Assembly (NCBI RefSeq): GCF_000275825.1
Contig: NZ_JH719942.1
Span: 3,264,070 to 3,328,069, forward strand
DNA: 64,000 nucleotides
Source of the DNA: Saprospira grandis DSM 2844
GTDB taxonomy: Bacteria > Bacteroidota > Bacteroidia > Chitinophagales > Saprospiraceae
Direction of reading: 5' to 3'
Translations under genes and position numbers: made by a program
Notes under the pieces: model-generated
The model's input: only the letters and a program-made list of their open reading frames with translations
The model's database searches: none
What the model was told of the DNA's origin: nothing
Part shown: one piece after another, positions 26,481-34,183 of the stretch
Layout of the letters: each line of letters opens with the position of its first letter
Position numbering within the stretch: position 1 is the first letter of the stretch

Positions 26481-26729
26481 TTATTGTCCATTAATCGCTT
26501 CTACAGCCAAAATCTCCGGAATGACCGACTTTACCGTCGACTCAATCCCCGCTTTCATCGTCATCCCACTCATAGAACAAGATTGACAGTTGCCCAACCA
26601 CTTGACCTTTAAACACATGTCTTCCGTCAAATCAACTACCTCAATATCTCCTCCATCCGCTTTGAGATGCGGACGAATACTGTTTAAGGCCTCATCTACT
26701 CGGGCCAATAGTTCTTTCTTATTACTCAT
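26481..26729 (-). CDS. NFU-type iron-sulfur carrier (NifU C-terminal domain)
   Basis: An 82-residue protein consisting only of the NifU C-terminal domain: IRPHLKADGGDIEVVDL near the start and the cluster-binding CxxC in WLGNCQSCSMS, followed by MTMKAGIESTVKSVIPEI. The two cysteines hold a [4Fe-4S] cluster at a dimer interface and pass it to apo-proteins. The length is normal for stand-alone NFU proteins of Bacteroidota. It starts right after element 9 and is the first gene of a two-gene unit with the lipoprotein. Confidence 0.93.
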   Translation of the reverse strand: MSNKKELLARVDEALNSIRPHLKADGGDIEVVDLTEDMCLKVKWLGNCQSCSMSGMTMKAGIESTVKSVIPEILAVEAINGQ

Positions 26730-26755
26730 AGTTCTTACTGTTTTTATCTTTTTTT

Positions 26756-26882
26756 GGGGCTGCCCCGCCCTACAGGCGGGTCGGGCTGTGTCAGGGCTCG
26801 CAGGTCTGCTCGGCCCTTCGCTTTTTCGCTGCGCTCAAAAGCTCGGTCTGCGGCTGCGCCGCCCCCTTTTCCATCCCTCAGC
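26756..26882 (+). repeat. Palindromic mosaic element 9 (long A/T-tipped variable stem)
   Basis: Plus orientation. Stems: CCCGCC-ctaca-GGCGGG, core CAGGTCTGCTCGGCCCTTCG, variable stem GCTTTTtcgctgcgctcAAAAGC, then GCGGC-tgc-GCCGC and tail CATCCCTCAGCC. It is antisense to, and directly upstream of, the NFU-type gene. Confidence 0.85.
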
Positions 26883-26973
26883 CAAATCGGATCGCCCCGC
26901 TAAATGGCAGCGCAATAGGGCGAACTACAAAAATACGCTTTTTTAATAAGAACTTTAAGCCGCTGTAGAGTTT

Positions 26974-27996
26974 TTAAAAGTTCAATAGGCCTTGTAGTTT
27001 GTCTCCTAACAAACTCTTCTGACGTAAACCATAATATAAGGAGCATGCAAAATAAGGCGATGGCCCCAGCTTGGGCAAAACTAAATTGTCTTGGCCCAAT
27101 ATATCTAGCTGCCGATAAGGCATATAACCTCCCTCTAAATAAAGCTTCCAGCCACTGCTACTTTTTAAATGAAAGGCCAAGCCCGTTCGCAAATGCAATT
27201 GCTGAAAATAGATGCGCTGCCCATTCCTAGGATGCGGATAACCCAAACCCGTACTGCCCAAACTCGCCAAGAGGTCTAGCTTAGTCTGCCGACTAAATTT
27301 ATACTGAAATCTCGTCTGCAAGGGCAAGGTAATATTCCACCAAGTCTTTTTACCCAAACGCAAATCGGTCCCAATAAAGGGAAGGGCCAAAACCGGAAAA
27401 GCCTGATCCGCACTAGCCGATACCGCCAAGCCATAGTACCAATAGTAAAATATTCGCTTAAAATTAACCACTCCAATAGCCCCCTGAAAATAAGGCCGAC
27501 TGCGGTCCAATTGACCGATGTCTTGCTGCATCCCCACATTTATGGAGTAGAAGAGTAGCCGCCATTTAGGAATCAAATGAATGCCCGTAATGCCCATTTG
27601 TAACCCCAAGGCTTGCTGCCCATTGGGCTGCATAAAGCGCAGACTGTCGGCCAAGCCCGCCTGAGGGTAGAGCTGCGTGAACTGCGGCTTGAAGGTCCAG
27701 AATATTTGATAGGCATTGACTTTCCCCACCTTGATGAGGTCCTGCCACTTCCGAACTTTCCAGATCTTATTCCAACGAACCCCCAAACCCAATTTACTCT
27801 TAATAGGGACCACCAATTGGGCCGAAAAACGAGCAATATGCGGCTCGGTCAACTGCCCCGAGGAAGGCAGCTGATAGTCCGCATTGAGCTGCAAACTAGG
27901 CTGAAAAAACCGCTGCAGAATAAAGGACTGCGCCCCCAAAGAACTCCAAGAACAACAGAGCCCTAGGCCCAAAATATATAAGGCTAGTTTTGACAT
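26974..27996 (-). CDS. Probable outer-membrane beta-barrel protein
   Basis: A 340-residue exported protein with a signal peptide (residues 1-22, LYILGLGLCCSWSSLGAQ) and a body of alternating strands rich in aromatic residues (for example FSAQLVVPIKSKLGLGVRW, WRLLFYSINVGMQQDIGQ, KLYLEGGYMPYRQLDILG), typical of an outer-membrane barrel. It resembles the DUF6268-type Bacteroidota proteins, though I cannot confirm the family. It does not end in a canonical terminal aromatic residue apart from LLNF, where the final Phe fits the outer-membrane insertion signal. Monocistronic; element 10 lies upstream. Confidence 0.72.
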   Translation of the reverse strand: MSKLALYILGLGLCCSWSSLGAQSFILQRFFQPSLQLNADYQLPSSGQLTEPHIARFSAQLVVPIKSKLGLGVRWNKIWKVRKWQDLIKVGKVNAYQIFWTFKPQFTQLYPQAGLADSLRFMQPNGQQALGLQMGITGIHLIPKWRLLFYSINVGMQQDIGQLDRSRPYFQGAIGVVNFKRIFYYWYYGLAVSASADQAFPVLALPFIGTDLRLGKKTWWNITLPLQTRFQYKFSRQTKLDLLASLGSTGLGYPHPRNGQRIYFQQLHLRTGLAFHLKSSSGWKLYLEGGYMPYRQLDILGQDNLVLPKLGPSPYFACSLYYGLRQKSLLGDKLQGLLNF

Positions 27997-28067
27997 AAAT
28001 CATAGTAATTGAAATGAGCTAAAGCTTCTTTAACGGATAAAGCGCTAGAAATATGGCCCAGGGCGGG

Positions 28068-28193
28068 CCGGCCTAGCGATGGGCAGCAGTGCGGCGCAGC
28101 CGCAGACCAAGGCCGTCAGGCCGCAGGGCCGAGCAGACCTGCGAGCTGCGAACCGTAGCGCAGCAAGGCCGCAGGCCGCAGCTGAGGCCCCAA
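28068..28193 (-). repeat. Palindromic mosaic element 10
   Basis: Minus orientation, tail GGCCTAGCGATG, stems GCGGC-gca-GCCGC and variable GGCC-gtca-GGCC, core GGGCCGAGCAGACCTGCGAG, then GGCC-gca-GGCC, head GAGGCCCC. It lies between two minus-strand genes. Confidence 0.85.
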
Positions 28194-28202
28194 ACCCCTC
28201 TT

Positions 28203-29789
28203 CTAATCCATTAACTGAATGGGAAAATGAGCCTCGGTTTTGGCCCCCTTGAGTCGAAGATAGTACTGCCCCGCAGGCAAATCGCCAACAAAATATTGCG
28301 TTTGCCCCACAAACTGCCCCTGCCGCAACAAACGGCCCAAAGCATCGTAGAGCTCGAGCTGCTGCTCCTCCTCATCGGGCGCCTCTATTTGTAGGTACTC
28401 TCGGGCCGGCTGAGGATAGAGCTTGTACTGCAAAAGCTCCTCTGCCCGACTAGCTAAACCCACTTGCAAGTTGATGCCCTTCTGACGAGGTAGACTGATG
28501 AGCTGGGCCTCATCCTCGGCAGTTAGAGCGATTTGGGCCGAAATAGAACCCGCATCAAACTCAATGTCTACCTGACTTCCATCGGCATTTTGGCTGATAA
28601 TCTGCCCATTTTGGACCGACCAACAGTAGTGGTAGCCCGCCTGAGGTTGCGCCACCGAATAAGTTACAGACTGCTGCGGTACAGCCGCCACTGGCCCCTG
28701 AATTTGTGGGGCCGCTGGACGCATCTGCTCATAGAAAAATGCGGCTGTTTGCTCAATCATTGGCGACCAAAAACTGTTGGGGCCATTGCTGCCCCAGTCG
28801 CCATTGTTTACGCCCCAGTATTCATGCCCTTCGCCCGCCTCAATCTGCGTTTGATGAGGAATGTTTAGGGCCGTCAGGACCGAATCCATGGGCCGACTCC
28901 CGCAAACCACCGGGGCCGTGAGCAAAATAGACGAAAATGGTCGACCGCAATCTACATCCACAATCGCATCTTGGTCTCCATGAAAGAAAATCACTGGCGC
29001 TTGGTTGTTGCCGCTCAACATATCTAAATCAGCAATGGCGCCCCAATAAGCCGCAATGGCCTGGGGAATAGAATCGACATCCTGCGCGGCCACATTGCTC
29101 CCCATAAAGGGATTAAATCCAGTCAATTCAACAACGGGCCGACTGTGCAAGGAGCCCAAGTCGGCAGTCAATAGGTTTTGCTCATAGCTCTCTGCAATCC
29201 GCTCATTTTCTTCTACAAAGGCCGCATGCAAGCAGGCAAAAGCCCCCGCACTACTGCCCCCAACAAATACCTTTTGGGGATCGATGCCAAACCATTGGGC
29301 ATTCTTTCTAAAGAAGCGGATGCCCGCACTAATATCTTGGCTGCCTCGCCAAACTGCTCGCTTGACGCTACTGCCATTGGCGGGGTCAAAGCCCGTGCGG
29401 TACTGAATGCTGGCCGCTACAAAGCCCCAATGGGCCAGAGTATCGGCCAGGGCTTGAACATCTTCATTGTCTTTGGTGCCCACCAAGGCCGTGCCGCCCA
29501 TAAAAAAGATATTGACAAAGCCACCACCATGGGCCAAAATTACCAAGGGCCGATTGCGGAGGGTATCTGTGGGCGGTGGCATATAAATATCCATAACCAA
29601 ATCTTGGTCAAAGGTGGTCTCGGCCCCAAAAGAAGAAGCCAACAAAGAAGAAGCATCTTGGCTATACACCACCTCTGGGAAAAACTGAACAGAGGAGAAG
29701 ATACGCTCCTGATAACGTTTGCCTAAGCAGTCTTGGGCCTTTAGGCAGAAAGGAAGTAGGCCCAACAATAGAAGGGAAAAGGTTCGCAT
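28203..29789 (-). CDS. Secreted carboxylesterase-like hydrolase with T9SS sorting tail
   Basis: A 528-residue exported alpha/beta hydrolase. After a signal peptide (residues 1-18) the esterase domain shows the oxyanion hole LAHGGGFVN, nucleophile elbow VGGSSAGAF and acid/His candidates in FFHGDQDAIVD and EAGEGHEYW. It is followed by an Ig/PKD-like beta domain (about 365-440: QQSVTYSVAQPQAGYHYCWS) and a type IX secretion type A C-terminal domain: LYPQPAREYLQIE, LYDALGRLLRQG, LPAGQYYLRL and PIQLMD. It is thus probably exported across the outer membrane through T9SS and acts on an ester, lipid or polysaccharide substituent. Divergent from the TMEM43-like gene; the region between holds 22-bp repeats. 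Confidence 0.9.
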   Translation of the reverse strand: MRTFSLLLLGLLPFCLKAQDCLGKRYQERIFSSVQFFPEVVYSQDASSLLASSFGAETTFDQDLVMDIYMPPPTDTLRNRPLVILAHGGGFVNIFFMGGTALVGTKDNEDVQALADTLAHWGFVAASIQYRTGFDPANGSSVKRAVWRGSQDISAGIRFFRKNAQWFGIDPQKVFVGGSSAGAFACLHAAFVEENERIAESYEQNLLTADLGSLHSRPVVELTGFNPFMGSNVAAQDVDSIPQAIAAYWGAIADLDMLSGNNQAPVIFFHGDQDAIVDVDCGRPFSSILLTAPVVCGSRPMDSVLTALNIPHQTQIEAGEGHEYWGVNNGDWGSNGPNSFWSPMIEQTAAFFYEQMRPAAPQIQGPVAAVPQQSVTYSVAQPQAGYHYCWSVQNGQIISQNADGSQVDIEFDAGSISAQIALTAEDEAQLISLPRQKGINLQVGLASRAEELLQYKLYPQPAREYLQIEAPDEEEQQLELYDALGRLLRQGQFVGQTQYFVGDLPAGQYYLRLKGAKTEAHFPIQLMD

Positions 29790-29940
29790 AGTCGATTGTT
29801 TTGTTGATGTACTACTAAAGTACAGAAAAGCAAGAGATTTTTAATAAGGGAAAACAGCTAGAAGGAATAGCTAAAACTCATCCCGATGATTAAGTTAGGC
29901 CCTCTGTATGGGTAGTGCACCCCCTCGGGATGGGTAGAGT

Positions 29941-30262
29941 AACCCCTCAAAAGGGGTAGAGTAACCCCTCAAAAGGGGTAGAGTAACCCCTCAAAAGGGG
30001 TAGAGTAACCCCTCAAAAGGGGTAGGGTAACCCCTCGAAAGGGGTAGGGTAACCCCTCGAAAGGGGTAGAGTAACCCCTCAAAAGGGGTAGGGTAACCCC
30101 TCGAAAGGGGTAGAGTAACCCCTCGAAAGGGGTAGAGTAACCCCTCAAAAGGGGTAGGGTAACCCCTCGAAAGGGGTAGAGTAACCCCTCAAAAGGGGTA
30201 GGGTAACCCCTCGAAAGGGGTAGGGTAACCCCTCGAAAGGGGTAGAGTAACCCCTCGGCTTC
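29941..30262. repeat. 22-bp tandem repeat array, 14 full units plus a partial
   Basis: Fourteen uninterrupted 22-bp units run from 29941 to 30248, with a partial fifteenth to about 30257 and two degenerate half-units before 29941. The unit is aacccctcRaaaggggtagRgt, where R is A or G. Each junction can fold two ways: ACCCCT-caaa-AGGGGT or AGGGGT-agagta-ACCCCT. There are no spacers, so it is not a CRISPR. It occupies the divergent promoter region between the T9SS esterase (minus) and the TMEM43-like gene (plus). The rest of the 582-bp gap (29790-29900 and 30263-30371) shows no feature I can name. Confidence 0.97.
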
Positions 30263-30371
30263 ATTTTCAAAGAGAAAAGCCTAACAAAATAAAGCCATCC
30301 GCTTGTATTTTAGAAATAAAGCAGCTACTTTAAAGTTATCTCTAATTGATAACCCTAATAAAATTGAAATT

Positions 30372-31475
30372 ATGTCTTACCGAGAAGTGACACACAAAAG
30401 CTGGTTTAGCCGCATCATCAACTCCTTTTTGGGCGTCTTATTTGGCTTTTTATTTTTCTTGGGCTCCTTTTTCCTATTATTTTGGAATGAGGGCCGGGTC
30501 AATTTGGCCAAAGTGGCCAAAACTGCTCAGGAAATTACGGCTGGCGGCAGTGCTGAGCAGGGCCAATTGATTGCCCTTAGCGGCAAAATGACGGCTTCGG
30601 CTAGTTTGGGCGACCATTATTTGAAGGCGGGCAACTACCTCTACCTCAAAAGAACAGTAGAAATGTATGCTTGGAAGGAAGATAAGGACAGCAAGACCAA
30701 GAAAAATATTGGGGGCTCAGAAACCACCACCACCGACTATAGTTACCGCAAGGTCTGGACAAGTTCTCCCGAAAATTCCTCTAACTTTAAGGTAGATGGC
30801 TATCATAACCCAAGCATGTCCATTAGTGGAGAGGAGCTAAGGGCCAAAGAGATGGAAATGGAGGGCTTTCGGCTCGAGCAGCCTGAGGACTTGAGTCTAG
30901 CGTCTGATGAGTTAAGCTTAAGCCAGAGTATGCTAAAGGGCCAAGATGGAGTTGTTTGGGCTGCTGATCGCTATTTGTTTTCGGGCCGGGGGAGTTTAGA
31001 AGCGCCTAAGGTGGGCGACCTCCGCATTAGTTATGAGGCCTTGCCCAGCCCTAGCCCCCAGCTTACGCTTTTTGCGGCCTATGCGAGCAGTGCTAGCTTG
31101 GCCCCCTTCAGCAACAGTGAGGTCAATGGGTTTTATCGGGCCTTAAAGGGGGATAAGGAGCAGGCGGTGGACTACCTACAAACGGAGCACAACACCATTC
31201 GCTGGATCCTTCGGGGCCTAGGTTTCTTCTTGATGTGGATGGGCTTGGCCATGATTTCGGGCCCCGTTTCGGTTTTTCTCGATTTGGTCCCTATTGCGGG
31301 TCGCATCAGCCGTTCTTTGGTGGGCTTTGCCTCCTTCCTCATCTCGGCGGTTCTGAGCACGGTCACCATCATTGTCTCGCTCATCATCCACAGCTGGATC
31401 GCCCTAATCATTACCATTATATTATTGGCTGGGGGCATTGTTTACTACCTCAAATCTAAGAAAAAAGCGGCCTAA
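30372..31475 (+). CDS. TMEM43/LUMA family membrane protein
   Basis: A 367-residue membrane protein of the TMEM43 (DUF1625) family, known in animals from the inner nuclear/ER membrane and found in scattered bacteria, where its role is unknown. Layout matches the family: an N-terminal helix (residues 16-38, FGFLFFLGSFFLLFWNEGR, with the family WNEGR motif right after it), a large extracytoplasmic domain (to about residue 290, with VEMYAWKE and the DLRISYEALP stretch) and three or four C-terminal helices (about 296-360). The start is ATG 30372; upstream frame is AT-rich non-coding. It stands alone, downstream of the 22-bp array, and ends at a terminator. Confidence 0.86.
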   Translation: MSYREVTHKSWFSRIINSFLGVLFGFLFFLGSFFLLFWNEGRVNLAKVAKTAQEITAGGSAEQGQLIALSGKMTASASLGDHYLKAGNYLYLKRTVEMYAWKEDKDSKTKKNIGGSETTTTDYSYRKVWTSSPENSSNFKVDGYHNPSMSISGEELRAKEMEMEGFRLEQPEDLSLASDELSLSQSMLKGQDGVVWAADRYLFSGRGSLEAPKVGDLRISYEALPSPSPQLTLFAAYASSASLAPFSNSEVNGFYRALKGDKEQAVDYLQTEHNTIRWILRGLGFFLMWMGLAMISGPVSVFLDLVPIAGRISRSLVGFASFLISAVLSTVTIIVSLIIHSWIALIITIILLAGGIVYYLKSKKKAA

Positions 31476-31486
31476 TGGGCCATAGC

Positions 31487-31526
31487 AAAGGCCAGCTCCT
31501 TGATGGGGGCTGGCCTTTATTTTTTG
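31487..31526 (+). terminator. Intrinsic terminator after TMEM43-like gene
   Basis: Stem AAAGGCCAGC with its complement GCTGGCCTTT around an 11-nt loop, then ATTTTTT. Directly followed by element 11. Confidence 0.8.
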
Positions 31527-31540
31527 GGGGCGAGATGATT

Positions 31541-31682
31541 TTTTTGGGGCTGCCCCTCCCTTTGGTCGGGTCGCTCCCTTTTGGGCTCGCAGGTCTGCTC
31601 GGCCCTGCGCCGCCTTTGGCGGCTGGGTCTGGCGCTTTGCGCCACCCGCCAGGCAGCTCAGCCTGCGGCCCTTTGGGCCTGT
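31541..31682 (+). repeat. Palindromic mosaic element 11
   Basis: Plus orientation. Core GCAGGTCTGCTCGGCCCTGC, variable stem GCCGCC-ttt-GGCGGC, then GGCGC-ttt-GCGCC, and GGCCC-ttt-GGGCC at the end; the usual CATCCCTCAGCC tail is altered to CACCCGCCAGGC. It lies between convergent genes. Confidence 0.82.
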
Positions 31683-31690
31683 AGAGCCGT

Positions 31691-32671
31691 TTAGTAGGAC
31701 CAATTATTATCCAGCATTAGTTTAGAGAGGCGGCTCATATCATCGGCAAAGACCTCATAGCCTTTGGTCTGCATAATAAATTGGTGGGCGGCAAGCACAG
31801 CCTGTTTAAACCAGGGCATTTCTTTGGTCAGGGCCAATAATTTGCTTAGGCCATAGGCAAACTGTTCGGCTTGGATGAGTTGGAGGGCGTGTTGCATTCT
31901 ATAGTGGGGGCTCCAATAAAACTCTTCGGCATATTGTTCCCAATGTTTTAGGTCCTTACTTTTTTGCAAAAAGGAGATGGCATAAACGGGGGCTTGTAGT
32001 CCGCCTTGGGCCAAAGAAAACAGCTGCTCAAAGGGGAGTTGTTTTTGGCCTTGGGCCAGCTCTTGCAAAAAGCGTTGATAAATGGGCTGGGCCTTTTGGG
32101 CATGGCCTTGCCAGAGCCAGACTTCGGCTTGTTGGAGCTGAGCGGCTTTGAGCAGGGGTTCTTGTTTTAGGGCTTGTTCGAGCAGTTGGAGGGCCTTTTC
32201 ATTTTGGTCCAGCACAAAATAGAGTCGAGCTTGCTGGGCCAAAAAGTTGGCCGAGGGGTTTTCATTTTGCTCCTTCAGGGCCGTTTGGGCCAGGCGGTCA
32301 TCAAGGAGGCGGTGCAGCTTTTGCCAGGGGGCGAGTTGGCTGCCTAGCAAACGGTCTAAGAGGGCATAAACCACCGTGCGTTTATCCCAGGGGGCATCTA
32401 CGGCCAGCCAATCTTTAAAGGCGGCGGGATAAGCTTGGGCGAAGGATTGGGGTAGGCTTTTTTCTCCTTGCCACTGGAGTTCTAGGCCTTGGGCGGGAAA
32501 GCCTAGGTAGCGAGAAATCAGTCGTTGGCAATCCTCCTCAAAGGCTTGGGGGTTGGGGGGGCTAAGTATTTCCTCTTCTATTGGTGCTGGAGCAGCTTGC
32601 TCTGGGGGAGGAGTTTTGTGGGTGTTGGTTTTTGGGGACTTCTTTTTCTTGGACCAAAACTTCTTAAACAT
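31691..32671 (-). CDS. Hypothetical TPR-containing protein
   Basis: A 326-residue protein of unknown function. It has a lysine-rich start (FKKFWSKKKKSPK), a proline-rich linker to residue 45, and then helices with TPR character: LAQQARLYFVLDQNEKALQL, EPLLKAAQLQQAEVWLWQGH. It is rich in Q, L and A. No signal peptide. Its ATG overlaps the stop of the CoA-transferase gene by 1 nt (TGATG), so the two are translationally coupled; why a CoA-transferase and this protein are coupled is unclear. Confidence 0.7.
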   Translation of the reverse strand: MFKKFWSKKKKSPKTNTHKTPPPEQAAPAPIEEEILSPPNPQAFEEDCQRLISRYLGFPAQGLELQWQGEKSLPQSFAQAYPAAFKDWLAVDAPWDKRTVVYALLDRLLGSQLAPWQKLHRLLDDRLAQTALKEQNENPSANFLAQQARLYFVLDQNEKALQLLEQALKQEPLLKAAQLQQAEVWLWQGHAQKAQPIYQRFLQELAQGQKQLPFEQLFSLAQGGLQAPVYAISFLQKSKDLKHWEQYAEEFYWSPHYRMQHALQLIQAEQFAYGLSKLLALTKEMPWFKQAVLAAHQFIMQTKGYEVFADDMSRLSKLMLDNNWSY

Positions 32672-33735
32672 CAATCTTTCATCTTAAAGACAGCCGTGCG
32701 CACTGCTCTGGTGCTTTGGCCGTCGGGTTCTTCTTCTAGGATAAGGGCTTGGGCGGCTTCTTGTTCAAATACTTGGGCCATATTTCGGATAAGGCCTAGG
32801 GGGACATTAGTATTTAGTGCTCCAGCTAATAGCTCTTGGCTTTCCCATTTGCCAATGGCTTCGGCTAGGAGTTGGGCTAGGTCGCTACGGTTTTGCAGTC
32901 GGTCTTGATTCTCGATAAAGCGTTTATCCTTGGCCAATTGTTCTTCTCCGATAAGTTGGCAGAGGGCCAAAAACTGTCGGTTGCTACCAATGGCGGTTAC
33001 CACTAATTGATCATCGGCTGTTTTGAACTGTTCGCCATAGGGGGCAATATTGGGGTGGAGGGAGCCCATGCGTTGGGGCAGATGGTCTAGCATGAGGTAA
33101 TTACTTGCTTGGTTGGCTAGGGCGGCAATAGCGGCATCGAAGAGCGAGACACTAACATAGGCGCCTTTATGTTCTCTTTCTCGGCGCCAGAGGGCCAATA
33201 AAATTCCTTCTTTGAGTTGGTGTGCGGCCAGAACATCGATCAGGGCCACGGGCATTTTTGTGGCTGGGCCATCGGCTTGGCCATTCATGTACATAAAGCC
33301 TGTTTCTGCTTGCAGGACTAGGTCGAAGGCGGGGCGTTTGGCGTTTTCGCCAAAGCCATTGATGGCCCCATAGATCAGCATGGGGTTAATTTGGGAAAGA
33401 ATATTATAGTCGACTCCTAACTTTTCGGCATCGCCTGCTTTAAAGTTAGTAATGACGATATCGGCTTCTTCGACGAGGTGGTAGACCACTTGTCGTTCAT
33501 CTTCATCTTTGAGGTCTAGCGGTAAAATTTCCTTGCCCCAATTGACGGAAGCGAAATAGGCAGAGCGGAGACTTTTGGGATCTTCTTGTTCTAGTTTCCA
33601 GCTTCTGGTCACATCGCCTTTGGGGGTTTCTATTTTTAGGACATCTGCGCCGAGTTCGGCGAAGAACATACCGACAGAGGGGCCTGCGAGGACAGAAGAG
33701 AGGTCTAAAACTTTTATATTTTCTAAACTAATCAT
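32671..33735 (-). CDS. CaiB/BaiF family CoA-transferase
   Basis: A 354-residue family III CoA-transferase. It opens with the family motif KVLDLSSVLAGPSVGMFFAELGADVLKIE, shows INPMLIYGAINGFG, the nucleophilic-Asp region ATKMPVALIDVLAAHQLKEG and the block FKTADDQLVVTAIGSNRQF. Such enzymes move CoA between carboxylic acids (formyl/oxalyl, carnitine, or alpha-methylacyl-CoA racemase-like). The exact substrate cannot be inferred. First gene of a two-gene unit with the TPR protein. Confidence 0.9.
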   Translation of the reverse strand: MISLENIKVLDLSSVLAGPSVGMFFAELGADVLKIETPKGDVTRSWKLEQEDPKSLRSAYFASVNWGKEILPLDLKDEDERQVVYHLVEEADIVITNFKAGDAEKLGVDYNILSQINPMLIYGAINGFGENAKRPAFDLVLQAETGFMYMNGQADGPATKMPVALIDVLAAHQLKEGILLALWRREREHKGAYVSVSLFDAAIAALANQASNYLMLDHLPQRMGSLHPNIAPYGEQFKTADDQLVVTAIGSNRQFLALCQLIGEEQLAKDKRFIENQDRLQNRSDLAQLLAEAIGKWESQELLAGALNTNVPLGLIRNMAQVFEQEAAQALILEEEPDGQSTRAVRTAVFKMKD

Positions 33736-33932
33736 TATATTTTTTTGTGTAGAGAAATTCTACCTTTTGGGGCGAGTTGCTGGCCCTTATTTTTATTGAT
33801 TTTGAGCGAAAAAGGTCAAATTGCTTCTTGCTCTTGGGCGCAAATATGGGCATTCCCAGCTTTTTTTAGTAAAATTGTTAGCAAACTTCTTAAAAAAAGA
33901 GGAAGAAAGGCGTTTTTTGCCTGTAGAAATTG

Positions 33933-34072
33933 GTGCCTGCAGGGCGCCAATTGGCTGAGGGATGGACAGCAGTGGCCCCTAGGGGCAGACCAAGGCGGCT
34001 TTGCCGCCGCAGGGCCGAGCGAATAGCGAGCTGCGAAACAGCCCGACCCGAGCGTAGCGAGGGGCAGCCCCA
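33933..34072 (-). repeat. Palindromic mosaic element 12
   Basis: Minus orientation, ending GGGGCAGCCCC. Stems: TGCAGGGCGCC-aat-TGGC, tail GGCTGAGGGATG, GGCCCC-ta-GGGGC, variable stem GGCGGC-ttt-GCCGCC, core GGGCCGAGCGAATAGCGAGC. It lies in the 448-bp gap between divergent genes; the remainder of the gap is AT-rich and shows nothing else I can name. Confidence 0.85.
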
Positions 34073-34183
34073 AAAGCAGCAGAGGAACTAAGTTTTGGAA
34101 GGAAACCTTATTGACCTGTTTGAAACTGGCCTAGCTTTTGGCCAAAACGACCTACATTAATTATTATTAACAACGCAATAGCC

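Noticed and set aside
29941-30262. CRISPR array
   Set aside because: The 22-bp units are contiguous, without spacers, and no cas genes are present.
29900-30262. Telomere or origin-like repeats (TAACCCC units)
   Set aside because: Similarity to telomere repeats is superficial; no DnaA boxes, replication genes or strand-skew change are visible nearby.
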